NCBI GenBank assembly: GCA_017463445.1
Contig: JAFTPF010000005.1
Location: 1 to 46,378, forward strand
Direction: 5' to 3'
Origin: Clostridia bacterium
Lineage (GTDB): Bacteria > Bacillota > Clostridia > Oscillospirales > CAG-272
DNA: 46,378 nt
Shown here: one piece after another, positions 1 through 9,489 of the stretch
How the letters are laid out: each line of letters starts with the position of its first letter
How positions within the stretch are numbered: position 1 is the stretch's first letter
Program-made: the position numbers and the translations under genes
The notes under the pieces: generated by a model
What the model saw: only the letters and a program-made list of their open reading frames with translations
What the model was told of the DNA's origin: nothing
Databases searched by the model: none

Positions 1-2
1 AA

Positions 3-1961
3 CTGTTGAAGGAAGAGTTGAACAAGCTGACCATGCCCAGCACCGATTCTGATGAATATGCTGATATGGAAGACGGCTTCGAGGAGGAGAAGGAGCCCAG
101 CTTTGCCGATTTGGAAAATTCTATCCGCAAGTTCTTCACCGAAGAGATCAAGCCCGTTCCCACCAAGAACGAAAGCGGCACCAGCTATGTCAGACGTTCC
201 CAGTTCGTTATGCTGCTGAACAGCAGAAGAAACGGTCTGTCCAAGGCAGAACGCCAGGATGCCGCAATGGAGATCGTCACCGAGTGCCAGAACCACCTTA
301 AGCACATCAACGATTTCTACGGAATGTATCTGCGCAAGACGATTATCGACAAGGCGCTGGTTTACATCGGTAACCTCTGCAAGAATTACGAGCGCTTCTA
401 CGATCAGCTGGCGGTAGAAATCAAGCGGATTCCCCGTCGCATCGCCCGCTTGGAAGAAGCATTCAAGAACGATTCCGGTAATCCTATTATGTACGTTTGC
501 GCTTCCAAGAAGTGTCTGGACGGTATGATGGAGCGTTGCCTCAATACCGTTGACCCCATTCAGCTGACGCCTGAGTTCCGCGAAAAACTCTTCCAGGGTA
601 TTTTCAGCAGTATGAGTCTGGACGATAAAAAGCAGAAGGGTATCATTGCCGATCTTGCTTCTACCGAACTGTTCGATTTCTGGCGGAAGACCGTTCTGGA
701 GACCTATCCCAAGTATGTGGATATGGACATCCTGGACGCGCTGTGTGCCGAGGCTGAATTCGAAGAAGAGATCTACGATGCAGAGGATCAGTTCCACTAC
801 ATCGAAGGTAAGTACAGAGAGGCGATGAAGCTCTCTGCGCCCTTTATCGACCGCCCTATCGGCCGCGAGCCTTACATCATCTCCGCTTGCGGTATGAGCA
901 CCGAAGTCAACAGCGAGGATGATGTACAGAAGGCTATTACCATCCGTCGAGTCTTCGAAAACTGTGAGAGAGATCCTCTGATGGACAAGTATCAGATCCT
1001 CTTTATGCAGGCGATGTACAACCTGCGTATCAGCGACCTGCAGAAGTTCTCCCCCAAGGACACTAACCCCGTTGACCCCCACGATGCGGGCGAGTATTAC
1101 AAGTCCTATATGTCTCGTATCAACAATATTCTTCCCGATACCAACAAGACCAAGATCCTGACGCCTCACCTGGATAAGCGTTGGCACTACACCGGTATTC
1201 TGCCCGATCTGGACGATCGCAACGAGCAGAAACTCATCGCCGAGGCACAGACTGCGTTCTTTATCAGCCTTGCATACGGTTATGTCAGATTCTGCGAGGA
1301 TCAGTACCGTTTCATCGATGAAAAGGGCGACTACATGAGTGACGCCATTATCGTATCCGACGGTAAGTGCGACAAGTTCCACGAGGTCTACGATGCTATG
1401 CTGATCAATCGTCCTCTGGTCAGAAGCTTCCTGGCAAGATATGCCGCCAGCGTTGAAAAAGAAAAGACCGATGCCGGTATCGGCAACCGCGATTTTGACA
1501 GCAGCGCGCTGTATCAGAGTCTGGGTAAAATGCATTTCGTGCAATACAATGACATTCCGATAGTCAGCTGCATGGAGCTTCCGCTGCTGTACAAGGCGTC
1601 GATGGGCAACTCCGAATTTGACGATTCCTCTGCGATCCAGATGCTGCAGGGCTTTATGGATTTCATCGAGGAGTACCTCAAGAACTTCTATCCCAATCAG
1701 CACAGACGCGATCAATACGTGGTGGAATGGCTGGGCCGTCAGGCTAAGCTGATGCTGAACAATATCGCATCGTATTACGATAATCCCGATTGCTCCCGTA
1801 TCATTCTTGCAAAACCGTTTACCGACATTATGCTGGCCCGTATGGTCAACAACATCCTGGCGCGTATCCGCAGTTACGAAACCTGCGGAACGGCACAGAT
1901 CGTTGCGGACAAATTGGACGAGCTGTGGGACGGCCTCAAAAGCAATGCTGATCGGATCTGA
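3..1961 (+). CDS. Large acidic protein of unknown function, 5'-truncated by the window edge
   Basis: I do not recognise this family. At least 651 residues are visible, and the reading frame stays open to the first complete codon of the window, so the true start is probably upstream; the TTG at base 6 is only the first possible start inside the window. The visible N-terminus is strongly acidic (runs of D/E at about residues 15-35) and looks disordered. The rest is predicted soluble and helix-rich, with no signal peptide, membrane segment, P-loop or obvious catalytic motif. It is the first visible gene of a same-strand operon with two large membrane proteins (gap of 75 bases, then 1 base), so a cytosolic role in a membrane-bound complex is a reasonable inference. 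One untested possibility is the C-terminal part of a larger multidomain protein such as a tubulin-like one. Confidence 0.75.
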   Translation: MLKEELNKLTMPSTDSDEYADMEDGFEEEKEPSFADLENSIRKFFTEEIKPVPTKNESGTSYVRRSQFVMLLNSRRNGLSKAERQDAAMEIVTECQNHLKHINDFYGMYLRKTIIDKALVYIGNLCKNYERFYDQLAVEIKRIPRRIARLEEAFKNDSGNPIMYVCASKKCLDGMMERCLNTVDPIQLTPEFREKLFQGIFSSMSLDDKKQKGIIADLASTELFDFWRKTVLETYPKYVDMDILDALCAEAEFEEEIYDAEDQFHYIEGKYREAMKLSAPFIDRPIGREPYIISACGMSTEVNSEDDVQKAITIRRVFENCERDPLMDKYQILFMQAMYNLRISDLQKFSPKDTNPVDPHDAGEYYKSYMSRINNILPDTNKTKILTPHLDKRWHYTGILPDLDDRNEQKLIAEAQTAFFISLAYGYVRFCEDQYRFIDEKGDYMSDAIIVSDGKCDKFHEVYDAMLINRPLVRSFLARYAASVEKEKTDAGIGNRDFDSSALYQSLGKMHFVQYNDIPIVSCMELPLLYKASMGNSEFDDSSAIQMLQGFMDFIEEYLKNFYPNQHRRDQYVVEWLGRQAKLMLNNIASYYDNPDCSRIILAKPFTDIMLARMVNNILARIRSYETCGTAQIVADKLDELWDGLKSNADRI

Positions 1962-1973
1962 AACGTAATCATT

Positions 1974-2002
1974 GAGGCGGGATGCACCTCGCGTCCTGCC
2001 TC
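1974..2002 (+). other. Intercistronic hairpin between the first two operon genes
   Basis: The gap between the two large genes contains an imperfect inverted repeat with outer arms GAGGC and GCCTC and inner arms GGA and TCC. No U-run follows, so it is more likely an mRNA-stability or processing hairpin than a terminator. The downstream gene has its own ribosome site, AAGGG at about 2020-2024. Confidence 0.4.
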
Positions 2003-2036
2003 GATACGGAAATAAGTAGAAGGGAAAAACGATTAT

Positions 2037-4046
2037 ATGCTTTCCGTATTAATCATTAACAGTGAAATATATGATCGGTACAGCAGGTATGCGTATTTCT
2101 TCAATTGGTTTGAAGATCATAAAGATATAGCGGTATGCTTTTGGAACAAGAGCGGCAGCGGCGGAACTGATACGATCGACGCGATGATCCCTCAGCTGAT
2201 GGATATCGTGAAAAACGTTCCGCAATGGAATGCGTACATCGTAGATACACCCTACGATTCCATGAAATACATCGAAAACGACTTCGATCGCCTGACGCAG
2301 TACGCCATTAATCCCTATGAACGGGCACATGATGCGGACTACGACGTAGAAAAAGACGCGCTGATGCAGTTGGTCTATTTTCTGGGTGGACGCGGAGTGG
2401 AAAAACTTCCGTATATCGAGCGTTTTAGGTTCAGAGCGATCCGCCCGACCAATATCTTCCTGATCACTCCCCGTATTTTCGAGGGATTGGAAATGCAGAA
2501 GAATTTCCTGCAGTGGAAGATCCGAAACGAGACGGATGTTGACGAAAATGACGCCCATGCCATTCTTACGGGTGATGACCTTCGGTTTACGCAGTATTCC
2601 TCCTTCTGGGATCGGTATCAGTACCCGCCCAACTGTCGGTTTGTAGTGTGCGATCTGCCCAACGAAAAGAATCAGAGCTACGATGATGCCTGGTTTACCC
2701 TTTGGCTGTCGGTGGTGTCGCTGATGCTCAATACGTTCCATAGCGCGGAATTTGGTCCGTATAAGCTGTATGTTGTCAATGCGTTGCTGTCGGACGAGGG
2801 ATTTTCGGAGTTCCTCAACAAGTTCTACACGATGCTGCTGGACGCCAAGGATGCGGTGGATAAAGAGATCGATAACGAGGTTCTGACGCTGAAAGAAGAA
2901 ATGAACGATACCACCGGCGGCGATATTGCTGACGTGGAACCGGTATACGTCAATCTTCCGGAGGTCAATATGGACAACCTCTACGCCACGAACGATGAAT
3001 TCGGGCTGACTAAGGATCGTCCCCGTATGGATGAAGAGGTCTGGCACGATTTCATCAAAAACTCCAAGGAGACCGAAAACCGCCTGTTCAAAGCAGTAGA
3101 GCGTGGCAAGAACGAAGCCGTGGAGAACATGAACCGCACCTTCAAGGTGGATCTTCCTTCGCTGAAGCGGCGTCAGATCACTCAGTACACCGCCGAGGAT
3201 ATGATCGAGTCCATGAACGAGAAGGAACTGGAAATGATCTCTCTGGACACCGGTTATAAGGCAAGCCGCACGGCGTTCGTCCGCAAGCAAAGAGAAGCTG
3301 CTGAAGAAGTGGATAAGTATCTGAAAAAGAGACTCAAATTTAAGCCGGCAATGCTGATCACGCTGTTTGCGATATTAGTGTACCTTATCGGCTTCGTGCC
3401 GTACCTGATCAATTCCGCCCGGCAGAATCTATCGAGCTTCATCATAGCTCTGCTTGTGACCGTGGCATCCTGTGCGGTCGTGGGGCTTTCGGGCTTCTTG
3501 GCGCTGAAATGGCTGTCTACCCGCCTGAAGAAGAAGATCAACGAATACAACGAAGTGGTGCAATGGAATGTGGCAGGCGTTACCGAAGGCGCCAAGATCC
3601 AGAGCGAATATCTTTCGGATCTCTTGGATTATATGGAAAAATACCAGCTGGTGACCAACGCCAGAGTGGATCGTCGCCGCATCCAGAAGCTGGATCGCTT
3701 GAATCTTTCCAGCCAGCGCTTTGAAAACGCGCTGACGCAGTGCAGCGCCATCGCGCGGCTTCGTCATCTGACCCTGGCAAAATTGCCGGATGGTAAGATC
3801 GCCGAGACGATCAGTGCCGATCCCGATGTACCGATCTATCTGTACGAGGACGTTGAAGGCATCAAGATGCCGCTCAACAACGTGAAGAACGCGCTGGATG
3901 TTCCGTTCCCCTTTATGAGCGGACTGGAGCTTTTGACGGAAGATTTGTACGATTGTGCCGCTTATCCGCAAACACCTGTGCCCGATCCCGAGTGTATGAC
4001 CGGAACGGACGGCGCGGCTGCCGACGCAGGAAGGGAGGAGTCCTGA
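2037..4046 (+). CDS. Two-helix membrane protein of unknown function
   Basis: A 669-residue protein whose family I do not recognise. Residues 1 to about 300 form a soluble globular region without a signal peptide. An acidic, helical linker follows at about 300-430. Two adjacent membrane helices lie near residues 439-458 and 468-491, joined by a short loop. After them comes a charged, helical, possibly coiled-coil segment and a C-terminal region of about 170 residues. Such a hairpin places both large domains on the same, probably cytoplasmic, side. The start is the ATG at 2037 with AAGGG upstream. The stop lies 1 base before the next start, and the next gene's ribosome site is inside this gene, so the two are likely translationally coupled and work together. 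No catalytic motif is apparent. Confidence 0.8.
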   Translation: MLSVLIINSEIYDRYSRYAYFFNWFEDHKDIAVCFWNKSGSGGTDTIDAMIPQLMDIVKNVPQWNAYIVDTPYDSMKYIENDFDRLTQYAINPYERAHDADYDVEKDALMQLVYFLGGRGVEKLPYIERFRFRAIRPTNIFLITPRIFEGLEMQKNFLQWKIRNETDVDENDAHAILTGDDLRFTQYSSFWDRYQYPPNCRFVVCDLPNEKNQSYDDAWFTLWLSVVSLMLNTFHSAEFGPYKLYVVNALLSDEGFSEFLNKFYTMLLDAKDAVDKEIDNEVLTLKEEMNDTTGGDIADVEPVYVNLPEVNMDNLYATNDEFGLTKDRPRMDEEVWHDFIKNSKETENRLFKAVERGKNEAVENMNRTFKVDLPSLKRRQITQYTAEDMIESMNEKELEMISLDTGYKASRTAFVRKQREAAEEVDKYLKKRLKFKPAMLITLFAILVYLIGFVPYLINSARQNLSSFIIALLVTVASCAVVGLSGFLALKWLSTRLKKKINEYNEVVQWNVAGVTEGAKIQSEYLSDLLDYMEKYQLVTNARVDRRRIQKLDRLNLSSQRFENALTQCSAIARLRHLTLAKLPDGKIAETISADPDVPIYLYEDVEGIKMPLNNVKNALDVPFPFMSGLELLTEDLYDCAAYPQTPVPDPECMTGTDGAAADAGREES

Positions 4047-4047
4047 T

Positions 4048-7000
4048 ATGATGACGCTATTGAAGATCGTATTATGGACGTTACCGTTCATACTGTTCGG
4101 GCTGATCTCCATCAAAGTCAATTTGCCGAAAAAATACCGGTATGTGCAGTTTCCTCTGCCGATTCTGGCACTGATCCTCGGTACCTGGGCGATGATGAAG
4201 CTGGATGAGCTGAGCAACTGGCTGCTTTCCGGTATCTATTATCTCATCGAAAACGTCAGTTTCCTCTCCTTCCTGGATAACATTAACTGGGCGTTCGGTA
4301 TTATGTATATCGTCAATCTGGTGTTGCTTCTGGGCTTTATGCTCATCAAGGTGGTGCTGATGCCGATCCTGTTGGCCTTCCGCTCCAACCGGGTGATCGT
4401 GAAGTTTACGGCAGGCTTGTTCTATTCTTACGACGAGGAGAACAAGACTTGGCACCTGAAGCCATCCTTGACCCACGCCAGAACGCTGATGAACTGGATC
4501 TACATTGTAGGACTTCTGGTATCCTCGGCGCTGTTTATCCTGACATCGTATTTCGTGTCCTCCGACACGCTGAGTTCGCCGTTTTATCCGGCGCTGGGCG
4601 TGATGATTTCGGGTGAGTTCTTCTTCTTCCTGAACGGTGAGCCGAAAAAAGAAGAGGAAAATCCCATCGAGGAAACCCCTGAAGAGGAGGTAACCGAGGA
4701 GGTCAACTACGAAGCACTGCGGGAGGTTTACGAAAAGACCTTCGCCGATCGGATCTCCGACGGCTGTCAGATGCCGATGGCGGATCAAAAGGTGCTGACC
4801 TCCGCGAAGCTGCTTCTGAAATATCGGGATGAATTCGAAGAGAACGAATCTCAGGAAGCGCGTCTTTTGTTCCACTATTACAGCAACAAGCTGTTGGCTG
4901 GAGAAGAGATCGAAGACGGTATGCTTTACTTCACCAAGAGCATCATGGAAGGGAAGAGCGTACTGTTCCTCAACCAGTTCTACGAGGACTCTACCGATTA
5001 CGTGTTCCTGCCCGTCGTGCGTCATTTGATGAAGAATCGAAAGATCCTCATCATTCTGGGACGCTCCGGCGCAGAGACCAACGTGCAGGAATGGTTTGCC
5101 CGCGGCATTGCGTCGGTGAACAATTTCCGCAATATTTGGAAAATCAACCTGCTGTCCGAGGCGGATGCCGATACCTCTATCGCCGTCCTGCCCATGAAGG
5201 ACATTTACAATCAAAAGATCTTGCAGACCAAGTCGGAGTTTCTGGAAGAGACCTCGATGGTGTTCGTGATGGATCCCACCCGCCTGCTCAGCACGATGCA
5301 GATCGGTCTGAGCTGCGTGGTCAGCTTCCTGAAGAAGGGGCAGAAGCCTCAGTATATCGCCTACGACCGCAACTGCGACGGTCTTGTGGACAGCTTGTCT
5401 CACGTGCTGGGCACCAGCATTGAGCAGGTAGGCGCAACGGCGGTCTCCGGTACGGAGAACGGTGTCATCCTTTGGGAAGCCGACGGCAAAATGCTGCATC
5501 ACCGCTTGCATCTGGACGTCTCCCGTTATCTGGGCGTCGGCACGGAGCTGGCGGCGCTGGCTCTGCGAAGCGGCGTATCGCAGGTAAAATGGCTGTCGTA
5601 TCAGAAGTTCCCGATCATTGATATGCGGTGGATTGTGGGACAGTATTACGTCCCGCTGTGTAAGATCACCGACATCGATGTTTCCCAGACGGTCCTAGAG
5701 GAACGGTTCTGCGTGCAGTCGGATATGTGGGCGCTCCCCAAGACGGAAAACGCTTATCTGATCGTTGAGGACGAGTACAACAACCAGTTCGAGACGGCAA
5801 GACAGTTCACCTCCCGAGGGATCAAGCAGTCCTTCGTTCACGTGATCAGCCAGAATTACTGGCTAAGGGACTATATGGCGGATAACGCCCAGATCTTCCG
5901 GGATGACCCCAAGTCTATCCCCAATCTGGCAGCCGATTATCAGCGCAGCCCCGGCAATACGGTATTCAAGATCGTTATGCTGTTGATCAGCGGCGAGATG
6001 GCAGAGGATGAGATCCGCGATATGCTGGAGATCATCGATGCGGATACGAGTAACGTATACGGTACCCTCTGTACGCTGATCCAGACCTATTTTGCCCCCG
6101 ACGCCACCACAACCGCGATCGAGACTGCACTGGCGGTGGAGCCCCGCACCGTAGTGGATCGGGAGACCTTCCACGCCATCAAACAACGGTGTTACTCCAT
6201 CCGCGATTCGGCGTTCACCTCGTCGTTCCTGTCGCAGCTGAAGGTCACCTACTACCTTGCCGAGGACGAAAACGATAAGGACCGCTATATGGGCTCGATC
6301 CTGTACGGTCACGTTTATCAGAAGTTCCTGCCGGGTATGTTCGTTACCCTAGACGGTAAGTATTATGAGGTAGTGACCATCACCCAGCATAACGGCGTGG
6401 TGGTGCGCAGAGCCGCCGATCATATCAGCAGCCGCAGGTACTACCGACAGATCCGCCGCTATCAGGTGTCCGATTTTAAGCCCGCAGACGGCGCAAGCGC
6501 AGGCTCCTATGGCAGTCTGAAGTTCGAGCGCGGCGAAGCAAGCATCGCCGTGGATACGATGGGATATCTGGAGATGCGGGACTATGGCGATATGGCACAC
6601 GCCAAGCGCATCACAGTCAACAACGTGGAACAGCGTAAGTACGCGCATAAGAATGTTCTGCGGATCGATATGGGCGAAAAGTGCCCCGAATCGGTGCGCG
6701 TTACCATTGCCAACCTGCTCAACGAATTGTTCGTGACCATCTTCCCCGATTCCTACGAATACATCGCCGCTACCACCCGTACCTCCGCTCCCGAGCGCTT
6801 GGAAGGTTACATTCCCGAGCTTGTGCTGGAGGAGAAAGACGACTATCTGTACATCATCGAGGACAGCCTGATCGACCTGGGGCTGCTCATCAACGTAGAC
6901 CGTTATTTTATCCGTCTGATGGAGATCATCTGCGACGCACTGACCTGGCATACCGAAAAACTGGAGGCGGAGAAAAACGAATCCGAAGCACAGGCAGGTG

Positions 7001-8151
7001 CAGGTATCGGTGAGGGCGGTATTCCCGAAGGACAGGATGCCGAGGACGATGAAGAAGGCGGCAAGAAGAAGTCCTGGTGGAGACGCTTTGTGGATTGGAT
7101 CAAGCGCATCTTCCGCCGCAAGAAGAAGGGCGACAGCGACGACGGCGAAAGCACCGTTCAAGAGCCGGAGACTGTGGGTAGTGCAGCGAGCAGCAAATCC
7201 GCACCCGTCGGGATCGCCAAGACCGTCTCGGCAAGCCGAAGCGGCGACGACGAAAACATCGACGGTGAGGATTCCGAGGCTATGACGATCCATACCGACG
7301 ATCCCGTCTTTGCCGAGAGCAATGAGCGCAAGCCTTACTCTCAGCGCAGCTTCCTGTTGTACGGCTTTGAGACTGTTCCCGAGGTAGTGAATGTGGAAGA
7401 GACCCGCAAGTATCTTGCTGAGGTCGGCTTTGCCAACAACTATCTGGAACAGGCACGCGAAGGCAAAAAGCGGGAAAAACTGCAATGGTACAACTACGAG
7501 TTCGAACCGGGTGTCCACTACTGCGATTTCTGCGGTACGATGCTGGGCGAGACCTTCGATGTGCTGGATGACGGCCGTGAGCGTTGTTCTGAGTGCAGCT
7601 CTACTGCCATCACCAAACTGCGTGATTTCAAGAAACTGTATAAGAAATCCAGAAAACGGATGGAGGATGTCTTTGGCGTCAAGATCCGTTCTAAGCTGAA
7701 AATCCGTGCGGTCAGTGCCACCACCCTTGCCGAGAGCATGGGCGAAACGCTGGTGCTGAGTCCCGGTTATGATTGCCGCGTACTGGGATACGCCTACAAT
7801 AATCCCCGCGGCAGAGAGCTTTGGCTGGAAAACGGCGCTCCCTCCCTGGAGACCGAGAAGACACTGATTCACGAGCTGACCCACATCTGGCAATACGAGA
7901 ATATGCAGGAAGTCTTCGAGATGCCCGATCATCTGGTCACTACCGAGGGTATGGCGGTCTGGAGCGAAGTGCAGTATCTGGTCTGCATCGGAGAAAAGGA
8001 AAAGGCGGATGCCTATGTGCGGTGCCGTCTGCATTCCAAGGATGAATACGGTCTTGGATTGGAGAAATATCTGGAAAAGTACCCCATCATCCACAAAGAG
8101 CAAGCTCGGAAACGGACGCCTTTCAGAGCAAAGGGAGATCCGCTGGCCTAA
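4048..8151 (+). CDS. Giant polytopic membrane protein with C-terminal zinc knuckle and DA1-like HExxH metallopeptidase
   Basis: A 1367-residue protein. About five membrane helices lie in residues 1-200. A glutamate-rich linker follows at about 205-225, then a long soluble region at about 225-950. Part of that (around 755-810, with FLPGMFV, YYEVV and YYRQIRRY) reminds me of the accessory domain after the helicase core in MrfA/YprA-type SF2 helicases, but I see no Walker A GKT or DEAH box. A low-complexity, very basic stretch lies near 1010-1036 (KKSWWRRF, RRKKKG). The C-terminus has four zinc-ligand cysteines, C1159-x2-C1162 and C1180-x2-C1183. After them comes HELTH (1275-1279) with E1300 in TTEGMAVW as the likely third metal ligand. 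A zinc knuckle followed by HExxH and a downstream EG resembles the DA1 peptidase family. A GGGAGGAG ribosome site lies in the end of the previous gene. Peptidase: fairly sure; overall role: unknown. Confidence 0.75.
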   Translation: MMTLLKIVLWTLPFILFGLISIKVNLPKKYRYVQFPLPILALILGTWAMMKLDELSNWLLSGIYYLIENVSFLSFLDNINWAFGIMYIVNLVLLLGFMLIKVVLMPILLAFRSNRVIVKFTAGLFYSYDEENKTWHLKPSLTHARTLMNWIYIVGLLVSSALFILTSYFVSSDTLSSPFYPALGVMISGEFFFFLNGEPKKEEENPIEETPEEEVTEEVNYEALREVYEKTFADRISDGCQMPMADQKVLTSAKLLLKYRDEFEENESQEARLLFHYYSNKLLAGEEIEDGMLYFTKSIMEGKSVLFLNQFYEDSTDYVFLPVVRHLMKNRKILIILGRSGAETNVQEWFARGIASVNNFRNIWKINLLSEADADTSIAVLPMKDIYNQKILQTKSEFLEETSMVFVMDPTRLLSTMQIGLSCVVSFLKKGQKPQYIAYDRNCDGLVDSLSHVLGTSIEQVGATAVSGTENGVILWEADGKMLHHRLHLDVSRYLGVGTELAALALRSGVSQVKWLSYQKFPIIDMRWIVGQYYVPLCKITDIDVSQTVLEERFCVQSDMWALPKTENAYLIVEDEYNNQFETARQFTSRGIKQSFVHVISQNYWLRDYMADNAQIFRDDPKSIPNLAADYQRSPGNTVFKIVMLLISGEMAEDEIRDMLEIIDADTSNVYGTLCTLIQTYFAPDATTTAIETALAVEPRTVVDRETFHAIKQRCYSIRDSAFTSSFLSQLKVTYYLAEDENDKDRYMGSILYGHVYQKFLPGMFVTLDGKYYEVVTITQHNGVVVRRAADHISSRRYYRQIRRYQVSDFKPADGASAGSYGSLKFERGEASIAVDTMGYLEMRDYGDMAHAKRITVNNVEQRKYAHKNVLRIDMGEKCPESVRVTIANLLNELFVTIFPDSYEYIAATTRTSAPERLEGYIPELVLEEKDDYLYIIEDSLIDLGLLINVDRYFIRLMEIICDALTWHTEKLEAEKNESEAQAGAGIGEGGIPEGQDAEDDEEGGKKKSWWRRFVDWIKRIFRRKKKGDSDDGESTVQEPETVGSAASSKSAPVGIAKTVSASRSGDDENIDGEDSEAMTIHTDDPVFAESNERKPYSQRSFLLYGFETVPEVVNVEETRKYLAEVGFANNYLEQAREGKKREKLQWYNYEFEPGVHYCDFCGTMLGETFDVLDDGRERCSECSSTAITKLRDFKKLYKKSRKRMEDVFGVKIRSKLKIRAVSATTLAESMGETLVLSPGYDCRVLGYAYNNPRGRELWLENGAPSLETEKTLIHELTHIWQYENMQEVFEMPDHLVTTEGMAVWSEVQYLVCIGEKEKADAYVRCRLHSKDEYGLGLEKYLEKYPIIHKEQARKRTPFRAKGDPLA

Positions 8152-8167
8152 GCAAAAAACGAATCAA

Positions 8168-8201
8168 CAAAAAACCGAAAGGCGACAGCCTTTCGGTTTT
8201 T
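8168..8201 (+). terminator. Bidirectional terminator between convergent genes
   Basis: A stem of AAAACCGAAAGG against CCTTTCGGTTTT around a short loop lies in the 51-base gap between the stop of the peptidase gene on the plus strand and the stop of the dihydroorotase-like gene on the minus strand. T-runs on both sides suit termination in either direction. Confidence 0.85.
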
Positions 8202-8202
8202 G

Positions 8203-9489
8203 TCATTCAGCAGTACGGGAAAAATTTCGCTTGACGGTCCCCTGAAATGTCTGCCCCATCCAGGGGCAGTTCTGGGATCTGCTGTCCAGCATTGCGGAGG
8301 TGAGGGTGTATTCCCGGGAAAGATCCAGCAAGGTGATCTTGGCATCTCCGCCAACGGTGATCGAATCGGAAAGCCCCAAAATACGGGCGGGATTTACCGA
8401 AAGCAGTTCGATCAGCCGATAGAGATCCAGCTTCCCCGGGATCACCAGCTCCCGCATTCCCAGCGCGAAAACAGTTTGCAAACCGATCATTCCCGCAGGT
8501 GCATCAGTAGTAGACTTGCGCTTGTCTGCCGCAGTCTCGGGGGTGTGATCGCTGACGATGCAGTCGATGGTTCCGTCGGCAAGTCCCGCGATGATCGCCT
8601 CCCGATCCGCGGCAGAGCATAGGGGAGGCTCCACCTTTGCCAGATTGCCGTAGTAGAGCAGATCGGTGCGGGTCAGGGTGAAATATTGGGGCGCCGTGTC
8701 GCAGGTGACCCGCACGCCGCGGGCTTTGGCGGCACGGATCAGCTCTACCGACAGGGCGGTGGAGATTACGGTCAGGTGTAGACGGCAACCGGTGATCTCT
8801 GCCATCGCAAGGGCAGACGCGACGGCGGCGGCTTCGGCAGCGCGAGCTGCCTTCAAGGGTGCGGCGGAGCTGGTTACTCCGGCTGTGCGGGCGCGCAGAA
8901 GCAGGAGCGTATCCGATTGGCTCAGCCGTTCCATGGCGGCGTACAAAAGAGTGGGAGAGGAGGCGCCGTCGTCGTAAAACGCAGTGGCACCGTGAGCAAG
9001 GAGCGAGTCAACATCGCACAGCTCCTTCCCCGTGCCGCCCCGCGTCAGATGGGCGGCAACGAAAACGGGGATGCGCCCCACCGCGGCGGCGTTGGAGCGG
9101 ATGTAGTCCAGCGTTTCCTCCTCGTGCCAGATCACGGCAGGGGATGGAATCGCCAATACGTCGCCGAACCCGCCCGATGCGGCGGCGGTGGTGGCAGTGC
9201 GGATGTCCTCTTTGTACATCGCACCCGGCTCGCAGACGTGCATATGCAGATCTACGAAGCTGCGGCAGGCATACAGTCCCGAGCCGCGAATGCGGGTAAC
9301 GGGAGCGTCGGTGGGGGGCTTTAGGTTTGCGCCCACTGCGGCGATTGCGGCGGATGCTTCGACACTCTTCCGCACCAGCAAAAGATCGCAGTCTTCGCTC
9401 AGACGGGAGGCGGGATCGATGAGGCGGACGTGGGTAATCAGCGTATAGCGGGGGTAGGCGGCGTTGTTTACTCGGGCAGGCACAGGCAA
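8203..9489 (-). CDS. Dihydroorotase-like amidohydrolase, probably catalytically inactive
   Basis: A 428-residue member of the amidohydrolase superfamily, closest in pattern to class I dihydroorotase (PyrC), which closes carbamoyl-aspartate to dihydroorotate in pyrimidine synthesis. Retained landmarks are H82-x-H84 in DLHMHVCEPG, FYDDG (D173/D174), ISTA (242-245), VTCD and SDHTP (D314). Several residues needed for a normal active site are changed. The substrate arginine of the HxHxR motif is C86. The metal histidine usually two residues before STA is V241. The usual HaEd histidine is replaced within LLLRARTAG (about 196-204), and the PHH motif reads PQY. I infer a non-catalytic or altered-function homologue, like the inactive DHOase-like subunits of some aspartate transcarbamoylases, although no pyrB is nearby. 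The start overlaps the upstream regulator gene by 22 bases, so the two are co-transcribed. Confidence 0.8.
   Translation of the reverse strand: MPVPARVNNAAYPRYTLITHVRLIDPASRLSEDCDLLLVRKSVEASAAIAAVGANLKPPTDAPVTRIRGSGLYACRSFVDLHMHVCEPGAMYKEDIRTATTAAASGGFGDVLAIPSPAVIWHEEETLDYIRSNAAAVGRIPVFVAAHLTRGGTGKELCDVDSLLAHGATAFYDDGASSPTLLYAAMERLSQSDTLLLLRARTAGVTSSAAPLKAARAAEAAAVASALAMAEITGCRLHLTVISTALSVELIRAAKARGVRVTCDTAPQYFTLTRTDLLYYGNLAKVEPPLCSAADREAIIAGLADGTIDCIVSDHTPETAADKRKSTTDAPAGMIGLQTVFALGMRELVIPGKLDLYRLIELLSVNPARILGLSDSITVGGDAKITLLDLSREYTLTSAMLDSRSQNCPWMGQTFQGTVKRNFSRTAE

Noticed and set aside
2049..3290. 413-residue minus-strand frame inside the two-helix membrane protein gene
   Set aside because: Antisense shadow without a ribosome site or family resemblance.
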